Shown: piece after piece, positions 1 to 15,800 of the stretch
How positions within the stretch are numbered: position 1 is the stretch's first letter
How the letters are laid out: each line of letters begins with the position of its first letter
Assembly: GCF_040712315.1 (NCBI RefSeq)
Contig: NC_134015.1
Span: 2,330,445-2,394,444, forward strand
Origin: Castanea sativa
Taxonomy: Eukaryota > Streptophyta > Magnoliopsida > Fagales > Fagaceae
DNA: 64,000 bases
Reading direction: 5' to 3'
Position numbers and translations under genes: made by a program
The notes under the pieces: generated by a model
What the model saw: the letters and a program-made list of their open reading frames with translations, nothing else
Told to the model about the DNA's origin: nothing
Databases searched by the model: none

Positions 1-339
1 CCCTAAATAGGAAAGTGGGTGCCCAATAATCAAAATCACATAGGTGCCAAAATCAAAGTCCCTTTAGACGTTTATTAAACACCATACCTTTTTAAAATTC
101 TAAAAAAAAAAAAAAAAAACCCAAAAACACAAAACTTATAAAGTAAGTTTGAATGGTCAAAAAGATAGGCAGTAGGCACAGACTTCTTACAAAGTTTTAT
201 GATTTTCATTTACCATTTTTTTTATTTTTTAAAATATTCCATTAAAAAAAATATAAAACTAAAAACACCACAAAATAATAATAAAAAATTCATTATTTTT
301 TTAAGATCTTTCTTTGACTGTCACCAGCGCATAATAGCA

Positions 340-1468
340 CACTTCACAGAAAAAAGCAAAGCATTTACTCTCTCTCTTTCTCTCTCTCTCTAAAACACAC
401 ACAAATCCATGAGAGTGAAAAGCCAAAAGCTTTGAAGTTTTTAACACGTCAAAAAACCCAACTGGATCTAAGTTTCTAAAGCCTCTGATACTTTGCTGTT
501 CAAGGAGCTCTTGTTGATGCCTGGGAATTTCTGGTTTGATCGGTATGGATTTAAAATTTTTTTTTTTATTTTAAATTTCTCATAGACCCAGTTTATGTTT
601 TTTCACTTTTTTGAGGTTTTTGGTTCTGGGTGTTGTTTGTTTTTGTTAAAGTTTTGATCTTTGTTGTTGGGTTTGAGTTTGCTTTGTTGGGCTATTGGTT
701 GGTACGGATCTATGGGTTTCTTTGTTTATCTACTTTTTGTGATGGTTAAATTTTGTTTAGTTTATGATCATGTATTTTATGTTGGATTTACTTGCTTTGA
801 TTATCAATTTTCTTAATTAAATTCTTTGATTACTTGTGGGTATTTATAGAGTGCAAAAGATATGCTTATCAGCTTCCATTTTCTTTATTTTTAAAGAGAA
901 ATTGCATTTATGAGCTCACTTTATTGATCTCCAGATCTCTCTCTCAAAATTCCCATCTCTTATGTTAACTCAAAAAGGTGTCAAAATGTGAATACTTTGA
1001 TATTTTTTTAGCTTGATGGGGTTCTATAGTTTTTTTTCGTGTTTGGTGTGGAAGTAGATAGGTTTTGACAAACCAAAACTTTGTGCATACTTCGATTTTG
1101 TTAAATATTTTGTGGGAATTTATAAGTTTATGTTAAGTAGTTGATGTGAAGTGCTAAAGAAATCCTGGAATATATCTTTGGTTTTAGGTTTAGGTTGTGG
1201 AAGTAGGAGCATTTGTTTGATCTGCAGCTCATCTTTTGTATTGTTGGCTAATTTGATGGGTTCTAGGTCTCATTCTGTTTCTTTCTGTATAGGTTTATGA
1301 TTCATTTTTATTTTTATGTGAGTTATGGAGGATGGGTAAAGGATATTTATCTTGTATAAAGCACTGCACTATAGCTAAATTTGTTATTTCTTTATTTTTA
1401 TTTGAGCAGGTAAATGATTGGTCTCATCAAGGTGAATATTTAAGGAAATTAGGACACATTTTATACTA
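340..1468 (+). promoter_or_regulatory. 5' leader exon and leader intron of the shaggy-like kinase gene
   Basis: Upstream of the kinase ATG lies a CT-rich stretch (about 367-392) typical of plant 5' untranslated regions. A leader exon ends at base 542 with a GTATGG donor. A T-rich leader intron runs to the TTTGAGCAG acceptor ending at 1409, and 1410-1468 is the rest of the leader. The transcription start is not visible; about 340-400 is a guess from the CT tract. A leader intron is common in highly expressed plant genes and often raises expression. Confidence 0.6.
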
Positions 1469-5196
<3,728 letters not shown>

Positions 5197-6335
5197 TTTG
5201 ATGTAATGTAACAAACCCACGAGTGTTATCTCCGTATGGAGCCGTGTTCAATCTATTTATGCTATTTGTTCTCAGTTCTTCAATGTATCTTTTGTTCTAT
5301 TGTTACCTTGTTTTGTAAAAGCAGATTTAGAGATATGCTACCTATTTGCCCAAACCTCAATGGGTGTCTGATTACCTTGTTCTTGTATCACAGCCAGATT
5401 GTAACCTCACATAGAGAAGACAAACATCAGCATTATCTAAGTGTTTTATCTGTATTGCTATTTCTAGATGACAATATCAGCATATGTCCAGTAGTTTCTA
5501 TCTGTCTTGGGATTTCAATGTTAGTCTAGGACTTGGGAAGTCATCTAATAGGAGACTGTAAAAGTCTTCTCACACCCTTTGTAAGTACCTCAATAGTCTT
5601 GGTCTCTGGGCTTTTATAATTGGTTCCATGGTGTATTGAAGTAACCACCCTTGGTCCTGCATAAGCTTCATTGGTAGCAATTAAAATATTTTATCTCCAT
5701 TAAGGGTCCTCATTGTGGTGGTTTGGTTGTCATTTTCCATTAAAAAAAAACTATTTAAGGATTTTCTGTTCAAATAATACTGGGTGGTCAAGAAATCAAC
5801 TAGATTCATTGTGCTTTATTTTTTTGGGATAAACCCGACATTTCATGCCACCTAAATCACTTTTGTTTTATGGTATTATTTGAAATATACAATCCGTCTT
5901 GTCCAATAATTGAATAGATGGTTGATTTTGTCAAACCAAAATCATCTCTGGTCCACATGTTTGCCCTTGTTCTTACGTTTTAGGCTGTGAATGATTTGTG
6001 GTCCATGTCTGCCCACCATATATAAAAAAGAAACAAACAGTAAACACGGGACCAACTGGGTAAAGTAAAGGTTCCTTAATTGAATTGAATTTTATCGTTG
6101 TATTGACTAATGCAGTCAATTGGGGAATTTATGGCACAGTATCTAAGAAATTTTATATAAATTTTATTCTAAACATATCTTTTTGATTATATCCAAACAT
6201 GTACTAAAGCTCGTTTGAAACATGAGATTGTGAAATTGGACACCATCCTCCAGATATACATTGGGTGACTAATGACAATAATCAAAGAAGGATTTAGCAA
6301 CGATTGCCTTCACAGTAAAATATATATATATTTAT
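5197..6335. other. 3' UTR of the kinase gene, then AT-rich intergenic DNA
   Basis: The first few hundred bases after the TGA at 5194-5196 are T-rich and fit a 3' untranslated region. No unambiguous polyadenylation signal was identified. From about 5600 to 6335 the DNA is AT-rich without a credible reading frame. Confidence 0.45.
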
Positions 6336-7229
6336 AGGTTGTAATTGAACTAAGCTGATCATGAATAACTCGAACTCGGCTTGATAAAAAAATTGTTCAT
6401 GTTTATTTGTTTATAAATAAGTCAAACTTAAGTCATAGTTTTAGGCTCGTTTAATAAACAAGTCGAGCTTAAGCAAAAAAATTTGTTCACGAACAAGCTT
6501 GTGAGCTATTAGGCTTAATACATAACAATTCAAGCATAGATTTATTTTTAAGTTTATGTGTTAATTAAATATACCCATTACACATATTTTAATACTGACA
6601 TGGCCAACATGAGACCACTACTTATTACCTTAATTTTTTCCTTCCCTCTAAACTGATTAAGAATCACTTTAAACTATAGCTACGTTTAAAAATAAATTAA
6701 TTAATTAAGTAAGCCACATATAATTCTTCCCTATCAATCATTTAAGGTAAAGTTATAAGATATGTTAGTATTTTCTCATTCATAATAGTTGCAAACAAAT
6801 ATTTTTCTAGTTCTAAACAATATAACTGAAACTGTAGATAAGGAATGATGAATGAATGAATTTAATTATATAAATTTTTAATTTGAATAATGGCTAATCA
6901 TTAGTAAAGCTAGATGCATGATAAAATGAATATACTATATTTTTTTCATAATTTTAGAGATTTAAATGTTTTTTTTTTAGTCAAGCTCAAAAGTTTGACT
7001 TAAGCTTGAGCTTGAGCTTGAGCTTGATATTAAGCTTAAGCTTGACTCAACTAATTAATCAAGCCAAGTCAAGTCAAGCTCAAGTTTTTTGGCTTTTCCA
7101 CGAGCTCAAGCTCAAACACTATTTTTAGGCTTGTCACGAGCTTAAGCCAAGTTTGAGCTTTTGATTTTTCTTGACGAGCTAACCTTGAACATTCACTACT
7201 CGATAAAGCTCAGCTCATTTACAACCCTA
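6336..7229. mobile_element. MITE-like element with inverted ends and AGCTTGAGCTTG internal repeats
   Basis: The left end (AGGTTGTAATTGAACTAAGCT, 21 positions from 6336) is matched in inverted orientation by the right end (…GCTCAGCTCATTTACAACCCT ending near 7227). Inside, both arms carry AAGCTTGAGCTC-type hexamer runs, densest at about 6990-7160, arranged as imperfect inverted halves. No coding capacity is present. This looks like a non-autonomous DNA transposon; the target duplication is not clear, so the superfamily is unassigned. Confidence 0.55.
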
Positions 7230-9124
7230 AATCACAGGCATCAACATGGGTCCCTTGTCATTTTTCATAGTTTGCCCTTAATTAATGATGAAGACTTTGT
7301 AGTGTGGCTAGAAAAGCACCCCCATTGTTGAAGCCTGCCCTTGAAATGGACAGGCCTCCTTCCTTGCTTTCCTTCTTTCACTAACCTAACGTTTGACAGA
7401 GAAAGAAAGGGAATTCCATGCAAGTTTGGTCCTGAAGTTCCCTGTCAACTAACTTGGCTGTTTTTGCATATAATTGCTATCCTCCTTCAAATTGGCATTG
7501 TCTTCATGACCATTTCTCCCATCTTGTATAACCAAAACTTGCTATATTTATTGCCAAAAACAAGGACAATGAGATTACTTTGATGAGAAAACAAGTTTAC
7601 AAATGATGGGATTTACAACTTAAGAATCATGATATTTCATATTTGAATATTGTGCTCTCTAATGAATAAATAGTCTTTACAAGTAAAATCATACATCTAT
7701 TATTACTAAAGTCTCTAGGAAGAGAGAATTCTCTCTAGTAGTAGTTACATGGACTGTCCCTTTCATTAAATGTGTGATTCATAAGTGTTAGAGGAACGCT
7801 CCATACAACTATTACAAAAGATACATTCTTCTAGGAATGATTTGTTATTTAAAAAATAAGGGAGTTAATCACAACTATTTATCCTAAATTAGGATATTTT
7901 GCAAAATTTCCACTTAAAAAAAGGGTATTTACAATATATTCTAAATAATAAAAATCCTGCAAATACAATCCCTCATATGCTAACTTAGATGACAGAGCAA
8001 ACATTGTAAAAATTAATCTTGAAGCAGATGCTGATTATTAAATTAATCAAAGGTGTACAAGACTTTCATAATTAAACATGGATAGCTTGAATTTAAAAAT
8101 AAAATAAAATTGTGAGAGTAGCCCATCCCAAAGAAGTGATGAGACAATCATGATCCAGAAAACTTCTCATCTATTGTCACACCTACTTTATAATATGTCA
8201 TACTCGTCGCTAACTCGTGTTAATCTTGATTTATTTACAATAGTCATCATATCATAAAACATGAGGGAACATTAATAATATTCAAATTGTAGCAATTGAA
8301 CTTGCATAATAATCTTCTTAAAAAAACATGCATAATAAATTAAGTACTATCCAACAAATATTTGTAACTTTTTGGGAATAAATGTTAGGTGAGCACAGTT
8401 TTTCTAAGATGTATATGAATGTTTTGCAAATGTAACTTTCATTTATTTTTATAAGAAGATTTAAACAATTATTTATTTCTTTTTCTTTGATTGCACATTA
8501 GGATTCTAATCTCAAAAATCCCTAACCTCAATATATGAAACATTCGATTATTAAACGAAAAATATCAATTAAACAAAAATTAGAATATGAAAAACAAAAG
8601 AACTCACTATACAAAAATTTAAATAAAAATTAGAATATGAAAAACAAAAGAAATAATAGCTAGAAAGAGAAATTGACATACCTTGAGGGCAAAGAGTTTT
8701 GTAGAAATAAAAGATTGTCATACCTTTATGACAATCTTATTCTTGAAAATCCTAATAACAGAGGGAGTGGGAAAGAATTCCTAAGCAGATCTAAGAAAGA
8801 ATAACTAATTACTTAATTGAAAATAAAGCCAAACAAAATAAAATTAGTAGAAATCTTAATAAGAGTTAGATTCGGAAAAGAATTAATAGTTTAATTAAAA
8901 CCCCTTTCTTTGGGTTTAGATTTTGTCAAATAAATGAGGAATTAAAAGAAAATGTGATCACTCCAAACCTTTTGTGTTTATATATTACAAAGTCAACAAT
9001 AATAGGCTTATATTAGATTAAATAAACTCACTTTCAAAAAAAGAAAAAAGGTATTGTTTTAAACGGTTGTCGATTTCAGTGTCCAGCAACAAAACGACAT
9101 GCCACACTTCCTAATATAGGCAGG

Positions 9125-9127
<3 letters not shown>
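7230..9127. other. Intergenic DNA between the kinase and zinc-finger genes
   Basis: AT-rich, with only short frames on either strand. A short direct repeat (TTAGAATATGAAAAACAAAAG) occurs near 8580 and again near 8629. The final 150 bases before the zinc-finger gene should hold its promoter, but no confident TATA box was identified. Confidence 0.4.

Positions 9128-9162
<35 letters not shown>
9128..9162. repeat. (GA)n microsatellite in the 5' leader of the zinc-finger gene
   Basis: An uninterrupted GA dinucleotide run of about 33 bases ends directly at the ATG of the downstream gene (9163), so it lies in the 5' untranslated region. GA-rich leaders are common in plants and bind GAGA-type factors (BPC family). 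Length polymorphism here would change the sequence immediately before the start codon. Confidence 0.85.
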
Positions 9163-9165
<3 letters not shown>

Positions 9166-11699
9166 CCGTTGGGGAAGTACTACTGCGACTACTGCGACAA
9201 GGAATTCCAAGACACCCCATATGTTCGGAAACGCCATCTCCAAGGTCTCCAACACCTTAGAAACAAGGCTCTCTGGTTCGACTCCTTCCAATTCAAAGGT
9301 CTCTCCTTTTTCTTCATCTTCTTCTTCTCTCTCTGTCTCTATGATTCTCTCACATTTTTTTTTTATTTTACGAAGTTGCTTTTTTCATTGCAGATGCTAA
9401 CCAGGCTTATACTGAAGGATTTGGCAAAGGGGTCTGTAACCGCTTTGTCAAGACGGTACCTTTTTGAAAATCTCTGCCTAAATTTCAATTTTTTTGGTTA
9501 CCCATGTCGTTTTATTGGATATTGGATAATGGGTTCATGGCAGAATTTGGATTAGCTTTTGTTTTTTCTATGATTACCCAAGTTGTTTTATTGGATACTG
9601 GATAATGGGTTGAAGGCAGAATCCATATTAGCCTTTTGCTTTGATTACCCAAGTTGTGTTGTTGGATGTTGGATAATGGGTTTATGGAAGAATTTAGATT
9701 AGCTTTTACTTTTTCTTTGGTTACCCAAGTTGTTTTGTTGCATATTGGAAAATGTGTTGATGGAAGAATTTAGATTAGCTTTGTGGTAAATTGCTGTGAT
9801 TTTAGTGGTTGAGCTTTTGCTAGCTCTGTGTAATTGTGTCTTGCTATTCATTGTACTGTTTGTACATGTATGAGGTAAAATAAAATCTGCTCATTTATCT
9901 TTAAAAAAATGAAGATTAACTTTTGGGTTTTGTTTGATTACCCAATTTGTGTTTTTGGATATAGAATAATGGGTTGAAGGCAGAATCTTGATTAGCTTTT
10001 TATTTTTCTTTGATTACCCAATTGGCCAAGTTATTTTGATGGCTATTGGAATTGGAGACTGGGTTTAGACCAGCTTTTTGGTTTTCTTTGATTACCCAAG
10101 TCATTTTTTTGGACATTAGACAATGGGCTGAGGGTAGAATTTAGATTATCTTTTGCTTTTTCTCTGAGTACCCAGGTTGTTTTACTGTATTTTGGATAAT
10201 GGGTTGGAGACATGATTTATATTAGCTATTGTGTTTTCTTTACCCAATTCAGTTTCATTGGATATTGAGTAATGGGTTGAAGGAAGAATTTAGATAGCTT
10301 TTTCTCTTTCTCTAATTGTTTAAGTAGTTTTATTGTGTCATAAATAATGGATTGGAGGAAAATTTTACTTTAGCCTTTTGTATTTTTTTTACTGGTTATG
10401 TAAGTTTAAGTTTATTTTTGCCTTATGACCTTTAGGTCGACTAACACTTCTTGGTGTTTCCAAAAGAAATGTCCAGAGTTCGAATCGCCTCACATAAGGT
10501 GTATCAAAAAAGTTTTAAGTTTATTTCTAAGTGCAAAATGGGTTGGAGGTAGAGTTTAACTTGGCTTTTGTTGTGGAAATTTGAGCTTGTTGTCTTTGAG
10601 TACTAAAGTAATTTTATTACATATTGAGTAATGGGTAGGGGGGAGTTTATGTTTGCGTTTGGTTTGGGAATTTTAATTCGGTTTTCTTTGATTGCCCAAT
10701 TAATATTAGTTGATAATGAAAAATTGGGCGACAATCTTGCATTGGCTTTATCGCTTTTGGAATAGAAATGATTTGGCCTAGAATTAACATGTTTTTTTTT
10801 TTGGCATGATGGGAGTAAAGGGGTTTTGCCAGTATGGAGATTCTTGCAAATATGTTCATCCCAAGAACAACTTAGAAAATGTTAATAATCAAGGCATATC
10901 AGGTAAATTATGTCCCTAATATATATTATTCTCTTTAATTCTTTTTACTTATTTTTCAGGCTGTTTTTCAGGCTATTTTTCTTTTTAATTTTCTATTTAT
11001 CTTATGAATTAAAATAAATCTGATTAATACTGTATCTTAAATTTGTTATAAAGCTCTTATTTCTATAAAAAAAGAAAAAAAGAAATGGGGTGTGGAAATA
11101 TTCAAAACTGTATCTGGGTTAATAATGACATATATGTTAGATAACTGTTAACAATGATGCTATTAGATAACTAACTTTATCAAACATCAGTGACAGGCTT
11201 TGTGGATAACAATCAGTCACCAATTATCCCTGGAAATCAGTTGGTTGGAGGCAGTTTTTCAGGTAAGGATACATTGTATGTTTGCTTAGACTTGAGCATT
11301 TGTTTGTCAATGGTTGCATTTGTTATAGTTTTTGGATTATTATTTTTTTCTTATGTTATTGTTAGACTTAATGTGGTATACAAACTATGCATAAAGCCTA
11401 CTGCTGTTCAATCTTGAAGGAATGGGGCTTAATTTCTTTATTCCTTTTTTAGTAAATGTAGCATGTGGTCATCAGCTTATATTCTGTCATCTGTCATAGA
11501 CATTTTTATATTTATTTATGTAGCTTTATTTTCTACGTTTCAGACTACTTTTACTCCAAATGCTTATGTTTCATCATTGTGATTCACAGGGGATGTAGTA
11601 CGAGATAATATGGGAATGTCATGGGGCAATTTACCTCCATCTCTAAAGCCTCCTCCAGAGGGTGGATATCCTTCTCTTCCCTCTGTGGATTGGGGATAG
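9163..11699 (+). CDS. U1-like/CCCH zinc-finger protein, ZMAT5 (U11/U12 snRNP 20K) family
   Basis: Five-exon gene for a 153-residue protein: 9163-9298, 9394-9455, 10821-10902, 11191-11262 and 11590-11699 (TAG at 11697-11699). Junction phases agree throughout. An N-terminal U1-type C2H2 finger reads YYCDYCDKEF then 12 residues to HLQGLQH. A CCCH finger of spacing C-X8-C-X5-C-X3-H is built across exons 2 and 3 (VCNRFVKTGFCQYGDSCKYVH). The tail is proline-rich and ends in SVDWG. This architecture is that of ZMAT5, the 20 kDa subunit of the U11/U12 di-snRNP that recognises minor (U12) introns; plant homologues are annotated as CCCH domain protein 3. Function is inferred from family. The exon 4 acceptor could be 11190 or the in-frame AG six bases on. 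Confidence 0.9.
9490..10740 (+). repeat. Decayed ~75 bp minisatellite in intron 2 of the zinc-finger gene
   Basis: At least eight recognisable units start with TTACCCA (about 9498, 9574, 9645, 9721, 9938, 10014, 10092, 10240) and several weaker units follow. Each unit contains a TTATTGGATATTGGATAATGGG core, then a GAAGGCAGAATTTAGATTAG-like stretch and a T-rich tail. The period is about 70-80 bp. The array accounts for most of the 1,365 bp intron. Confidence 0.8.
10425..10508 (+). mobile_element. Possible tRNA-derived SINE fragment
   Basis: Within intron 2 a short non-minisatellite insert carries AGAGTTCGAATCGCC, which fits the Pol III B box (GTTCGANNC). A weaker A-box-like TTAGGTCGACTAAC lies upstream, and an A-rich end (ATCAAAAAAG) follows. 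Too short and decayed to assign a family. Confidence 0.35.
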
Positions 11700-12801
11700 G
11701 TCTGCTACTTCATTTAGTCACCTTTTTGTGTGGTGCCAGTAATAGAGTTCCTTCTATATTTTCTATCACCTTTCCTCGACATACTTGATATGGTTACAAT
11801 GTAAATTGAGATATGTGTGGATATAGGTTCATGCAGCTTTCTGTATGTGATAGTTGAGTGGAACATGTTATTCTTTTTTCCTCTATTAAGGAAAAAGAAA
11901 GGAAGTGTTTTTGATGTGGGAGGTGTAACAAAAATTTTATTTTAATTTACTTCTATTTCCTTTTGGAAATCAATTGTATTTTTATTGGTCAAATGGATTT
12001 TATTTTAGGTCTTAGTACTTAATTAATTTTATTAGTATAATTTTTAATTTCCTAGAGTCAAGGGTAGTTTTGTAATTCAACGATGGGGATTTCCCAAGTC
12101 AATTAAAATTAGAATTAGGTATTTGTCTTAGTAGTTTATATAAGCATAAAATTGTACTTCTATGGAGACAGTTTATAGCTTGATTGGTAAAAAAATCTCT
12201 TGAAATTCTTCCAATGATCTGGTCCCTACTCCACCCAACCAAGTGTTGACTCTTAGAGGTTCTCTCTTCTTGGTGCTGACTCTAAGTCTAAGCAAGCTTA
12301 TATGTTGACTCTTAGGTTGCCTATCCTTTAGTTTATATTCTTCAATTTTGTTGTTGCATTGTTTTGGTTTTGTCCTGCATCAATGCTCTTTCAATCAGCA
12401 TGTTACTTGTTGCTTGTTTGCTTTATATAAACTTTTTGAATCCAGTGGTTGCCTCTGACTTGTTTTAGGCTACTTTAACACCTTTGAAATTAAAGTGTTT
12501 CTGGAATCTACATATTGAATATTTTGCAATGCCAAGAAATGCAATAATTTGGAAAGGAAAAAAAATGTAAAGCTGTACATGAATACATCGCAGTGCCCAA
12601 CTTATAGGTACAAGTAGGAGGGATGTCACCAGTGTGATAATTCACGTCACTTTGATTATAATTGTAACTGAATGCATTTTTTATAGTCTGGAGTCCTTTT
12701 GATTTAATCTAGTTCAGATTTACCCTATATATTTGTTCTGTTCGCTTGTTTTGCCTTGCTCCTTAAACACTTCCCATCTTTGCTTCTTGACATCCATTAC
12801 T
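11700..12801. other. 3' UTR and convergent intergenic DNA
   Basis: Follows the zinc-finger gene and lies tail-to-tail with the minus-strand transporter. It includes a short stretch near 12240-12330 with repeated GTTGACTCTTA, and a TAGCTTGATTGGTA sequence (about 12177) that resembles a Pol III A box with no matching B box. No coding region seen. Confidence 0.4.
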
Positions 12802-15800
12802 CTATATGGGAGGGGGTGAATTGTGTCTCAGCAGAACAAAGAAGACAGAGGCAAGGCTGGCAAACAGCAAGCACATTGCAGACAAAATGAGTATGTCCAA
12901 ATCTATCCTCTCATGGCTCAAGCTTCTTAAAGTTTCCAACCTATCCCACACATAAGAACCATCTTGCAATCTTGGACAATTGCACTGTGATCCACACCCC
13001 TCTGTATTACAGTAGAAACTGATTGAGGTCATCACATTCATTGCATCTTGGAATGGGTTACTCCAATACATCCATCTGTAAAACTTTGTCAGATAACAGA
13101 ACAACCACACCTAAAGCTGACACCCACAGTGATGTCACAATTGACATGGCAAATGCAGCTAGTGTTGGCACTGGTGCTAGGAAAGTGATTATCATTCCAA
13201 AATAAGTTAGGCATAGTGTAAACAGGAAGAGCACTGTCCAGTACTTGATGAATTCTGAAGGGGATTGTGTCCCAATACCTGCCATCCCATTCCCAATTCC
13301 TACAACTGCAAGTGTTGCCATGAGAAAGTAAGGAATCTCACCCACTGCCCATGATATCGGATAAAATACTGGAAGATACATTCCAGTCCTTTTCTCTCGG
13401 AAATAGACCAACCTGTCTGTGCCAATCTGGGGTATGACATTGTTTGCTGAGATCACTCCTATGAGTATAACTTGCATGTATATATATAGTGTACGTGATG
13501 TAGCACCATATATGTCCTTATATTCAATCTGAAAGTAGAGGGAACCCATCAGGAGACCAATCATCGCACATCCGGTAAGTCTAGCATATGTATATTGAAC
13601 ATTCCTCCATAAGAATCTTTGTGTTCTTAGTATTACCAAAATGGCTTGCCGTGAATATGGAGCTGGATAAGTAGAAGATAGATAATTTCTTCTTATGTTC
13701 TTGATTGACTTCTTTATATTGCAAATTTCTTTGTTATTCATCTCACACAGAGAGCTGGCTTGGTAGATTTGTGAAAAATTTAGGGAAGGAGTGTCCCTCT
13801 TTTTGGTTCCTATGCCAAGAGCTCCCATGATAAACCTAACTGGACTATCTCTTCTGCAATAATGGGGGGCCTTTGGGATTGATGTGAAATAATGTAGCAA
13901 GTCATTGCAGTTAGATCCTACTGGGCCAAAGTATGCTTGATTTCCCTCTCGTGTTAGAATGAGTGCTAGGTCAAAGAATGATAGCGTGCGTGCATTAGGG
14001 TGTGTTAGAGTAGAAATAATGACCCGACCTGAATTTGACACCTGAGAGAGAATGTTGAGGATGGCCAAGGTTCCATTAGTATCAAAACCAGAAATTGGTT
14101 CTTCAAGAAGGAGAATACTTGGGTTGGCAGCCAGCTCAACTGCAATGGTTATCTTTTTGGCTATTTCAAATGTCTTTCCCGTGGCATTGCGAGGATGACC
14201 TACAAGTTCATTGGAGTAGGGCAGTAGAACAAGTTGGTTGAGAACCAACTCAACATGAATGCAGCGGCTTGTGGCACTAATCTCTTGGCCAAGATGGAGT
14301 GCAGCAATGAATTGAAGGGATTCACGGATGGAGAGGTAAGGTTGGTCAGCATCAAGCTTCTCAACATAACCTATTAGTCTGGAGAAGGTAGTGCCTATCC
14401 CCAAACCATTTGCCTGGAGATTGCCATTGAGGCTGCTGCTTGCTGGTATCCTTCCAGCCAGGCATTTGAGGAGTGTGACCTTACTTGTTTGATTACCACC
14501 TAACAAGGCTAGCATGGTGTGGGGTCTTGCATAGGCTGATGTATTGTTGAAAACTGCTGTGCCTTCTTTAGCTCCCTCATCATACCTGATGCACCACTTA
14601 AGTGTGAAAAAGTATCTCATGGGGATCAACCCTTTAATTTTATATAGTTCAACTGGGAATTTTCCCCCTATTTTTTTGTTTGGCAGGCTATTGTTATTAC
14701 TTTTATTATTTCTTGTTGTAGACAATTTGTTTTAGGGAATTGTGACAGGTAATTATATAATTATTTTTTGGGTACAATTTGGAGATTGGGACACCTAAGG
14801 TTGGGTTAGGAGTAGGGAACAAACCTTGCGAATGATAAATCCTCAAAGAGTAGAGTTGCCTGCTTCACTGGAATGCCTAACCCGTGCCTCTACATGTCAA
14901 TTCGAAATTCCTCAATCCATTTCTCAACTCCGCCATTGTCCTTCATTCCTTCCTGTTGTGAAATTAAATGTTGGCTATTGCTGTTGTATGACTGAAATTC
15001 TTTCTCTCTGTCTTCCTCATATTTTCTTATTATAGGGGTCTTTTTGGGACGGGGCGGAGATTGACTCATCCCCATGAACTCTATCTTCTTTAGCCCCAAC
15101 ACTGTTAACAAGTTGGCAATTCCTATCCATCCCAAGAGAATAACATAAGGAAGCCATGGTATCTTAGCATCCTGTGAAAGCTCATAAAAGACCATGTAGG
15201 CTTTTCCAACTGTCATTCATGGGAATTGATCACAGAAAGGAAGTTCACCAAGGTACTTTGAGCAGGGCTCTGTGTATCCCTCGTTAAACTGGAGCCTGCA
15301 AAATGAGACATTGGCCCAGTGAATCGGGTTCAGGTAAACAAGCCACTTCCAGTAAGTTGGAATGTTGGATGGAAAGATCACAAAGCCACTGAAGAGTAGG
15401 AAGACCGAGACAAGTAGACCTGCATGAAGTACATGAATTACATAATGGGTTTCATACCTGGTGTAAAAGTAGTGCTATCTCAAGCAGCATTCACTCAAAA
15501 AGAACCTTAAAAAATATTGACTGTTTTATGTATATATGAGATTGATGAGATTGATGAGGTGATTATGATAATACATTTTTTTCCCAGGAGCTTGGCAATT
15601 TTGAGAATTTTCTAAATGAATTTTAAGGATGCATCATTGTTTGCAATCTATGTATTTATGCAACTGGTTTAAGAACTTCTGCAGTGAACATGCTCATGCT
15701 GTGGGACATCAGGTCCTTCCGTTAGCGTTTAATTTTTGGAGATTCAAAATCGAAACAATGCAGTGTTGATGCTTTTGGATAGCAAAAACCACCTTTTTGC

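Noticed and set aside
12177..12245. Possible tRNA gene or SINE (TAGCTTGATTGGTA)
   Set aside because: No B box or cloverleaf could be built downstream, so the A-box match is probably chance.
13023..13205. Plus-strand frame opposite the ABC transporter
   Set aside because: It is antisense to conserved transporter coding sequence (the SNPFQDAMNV region) and has no family resemblance of its own.
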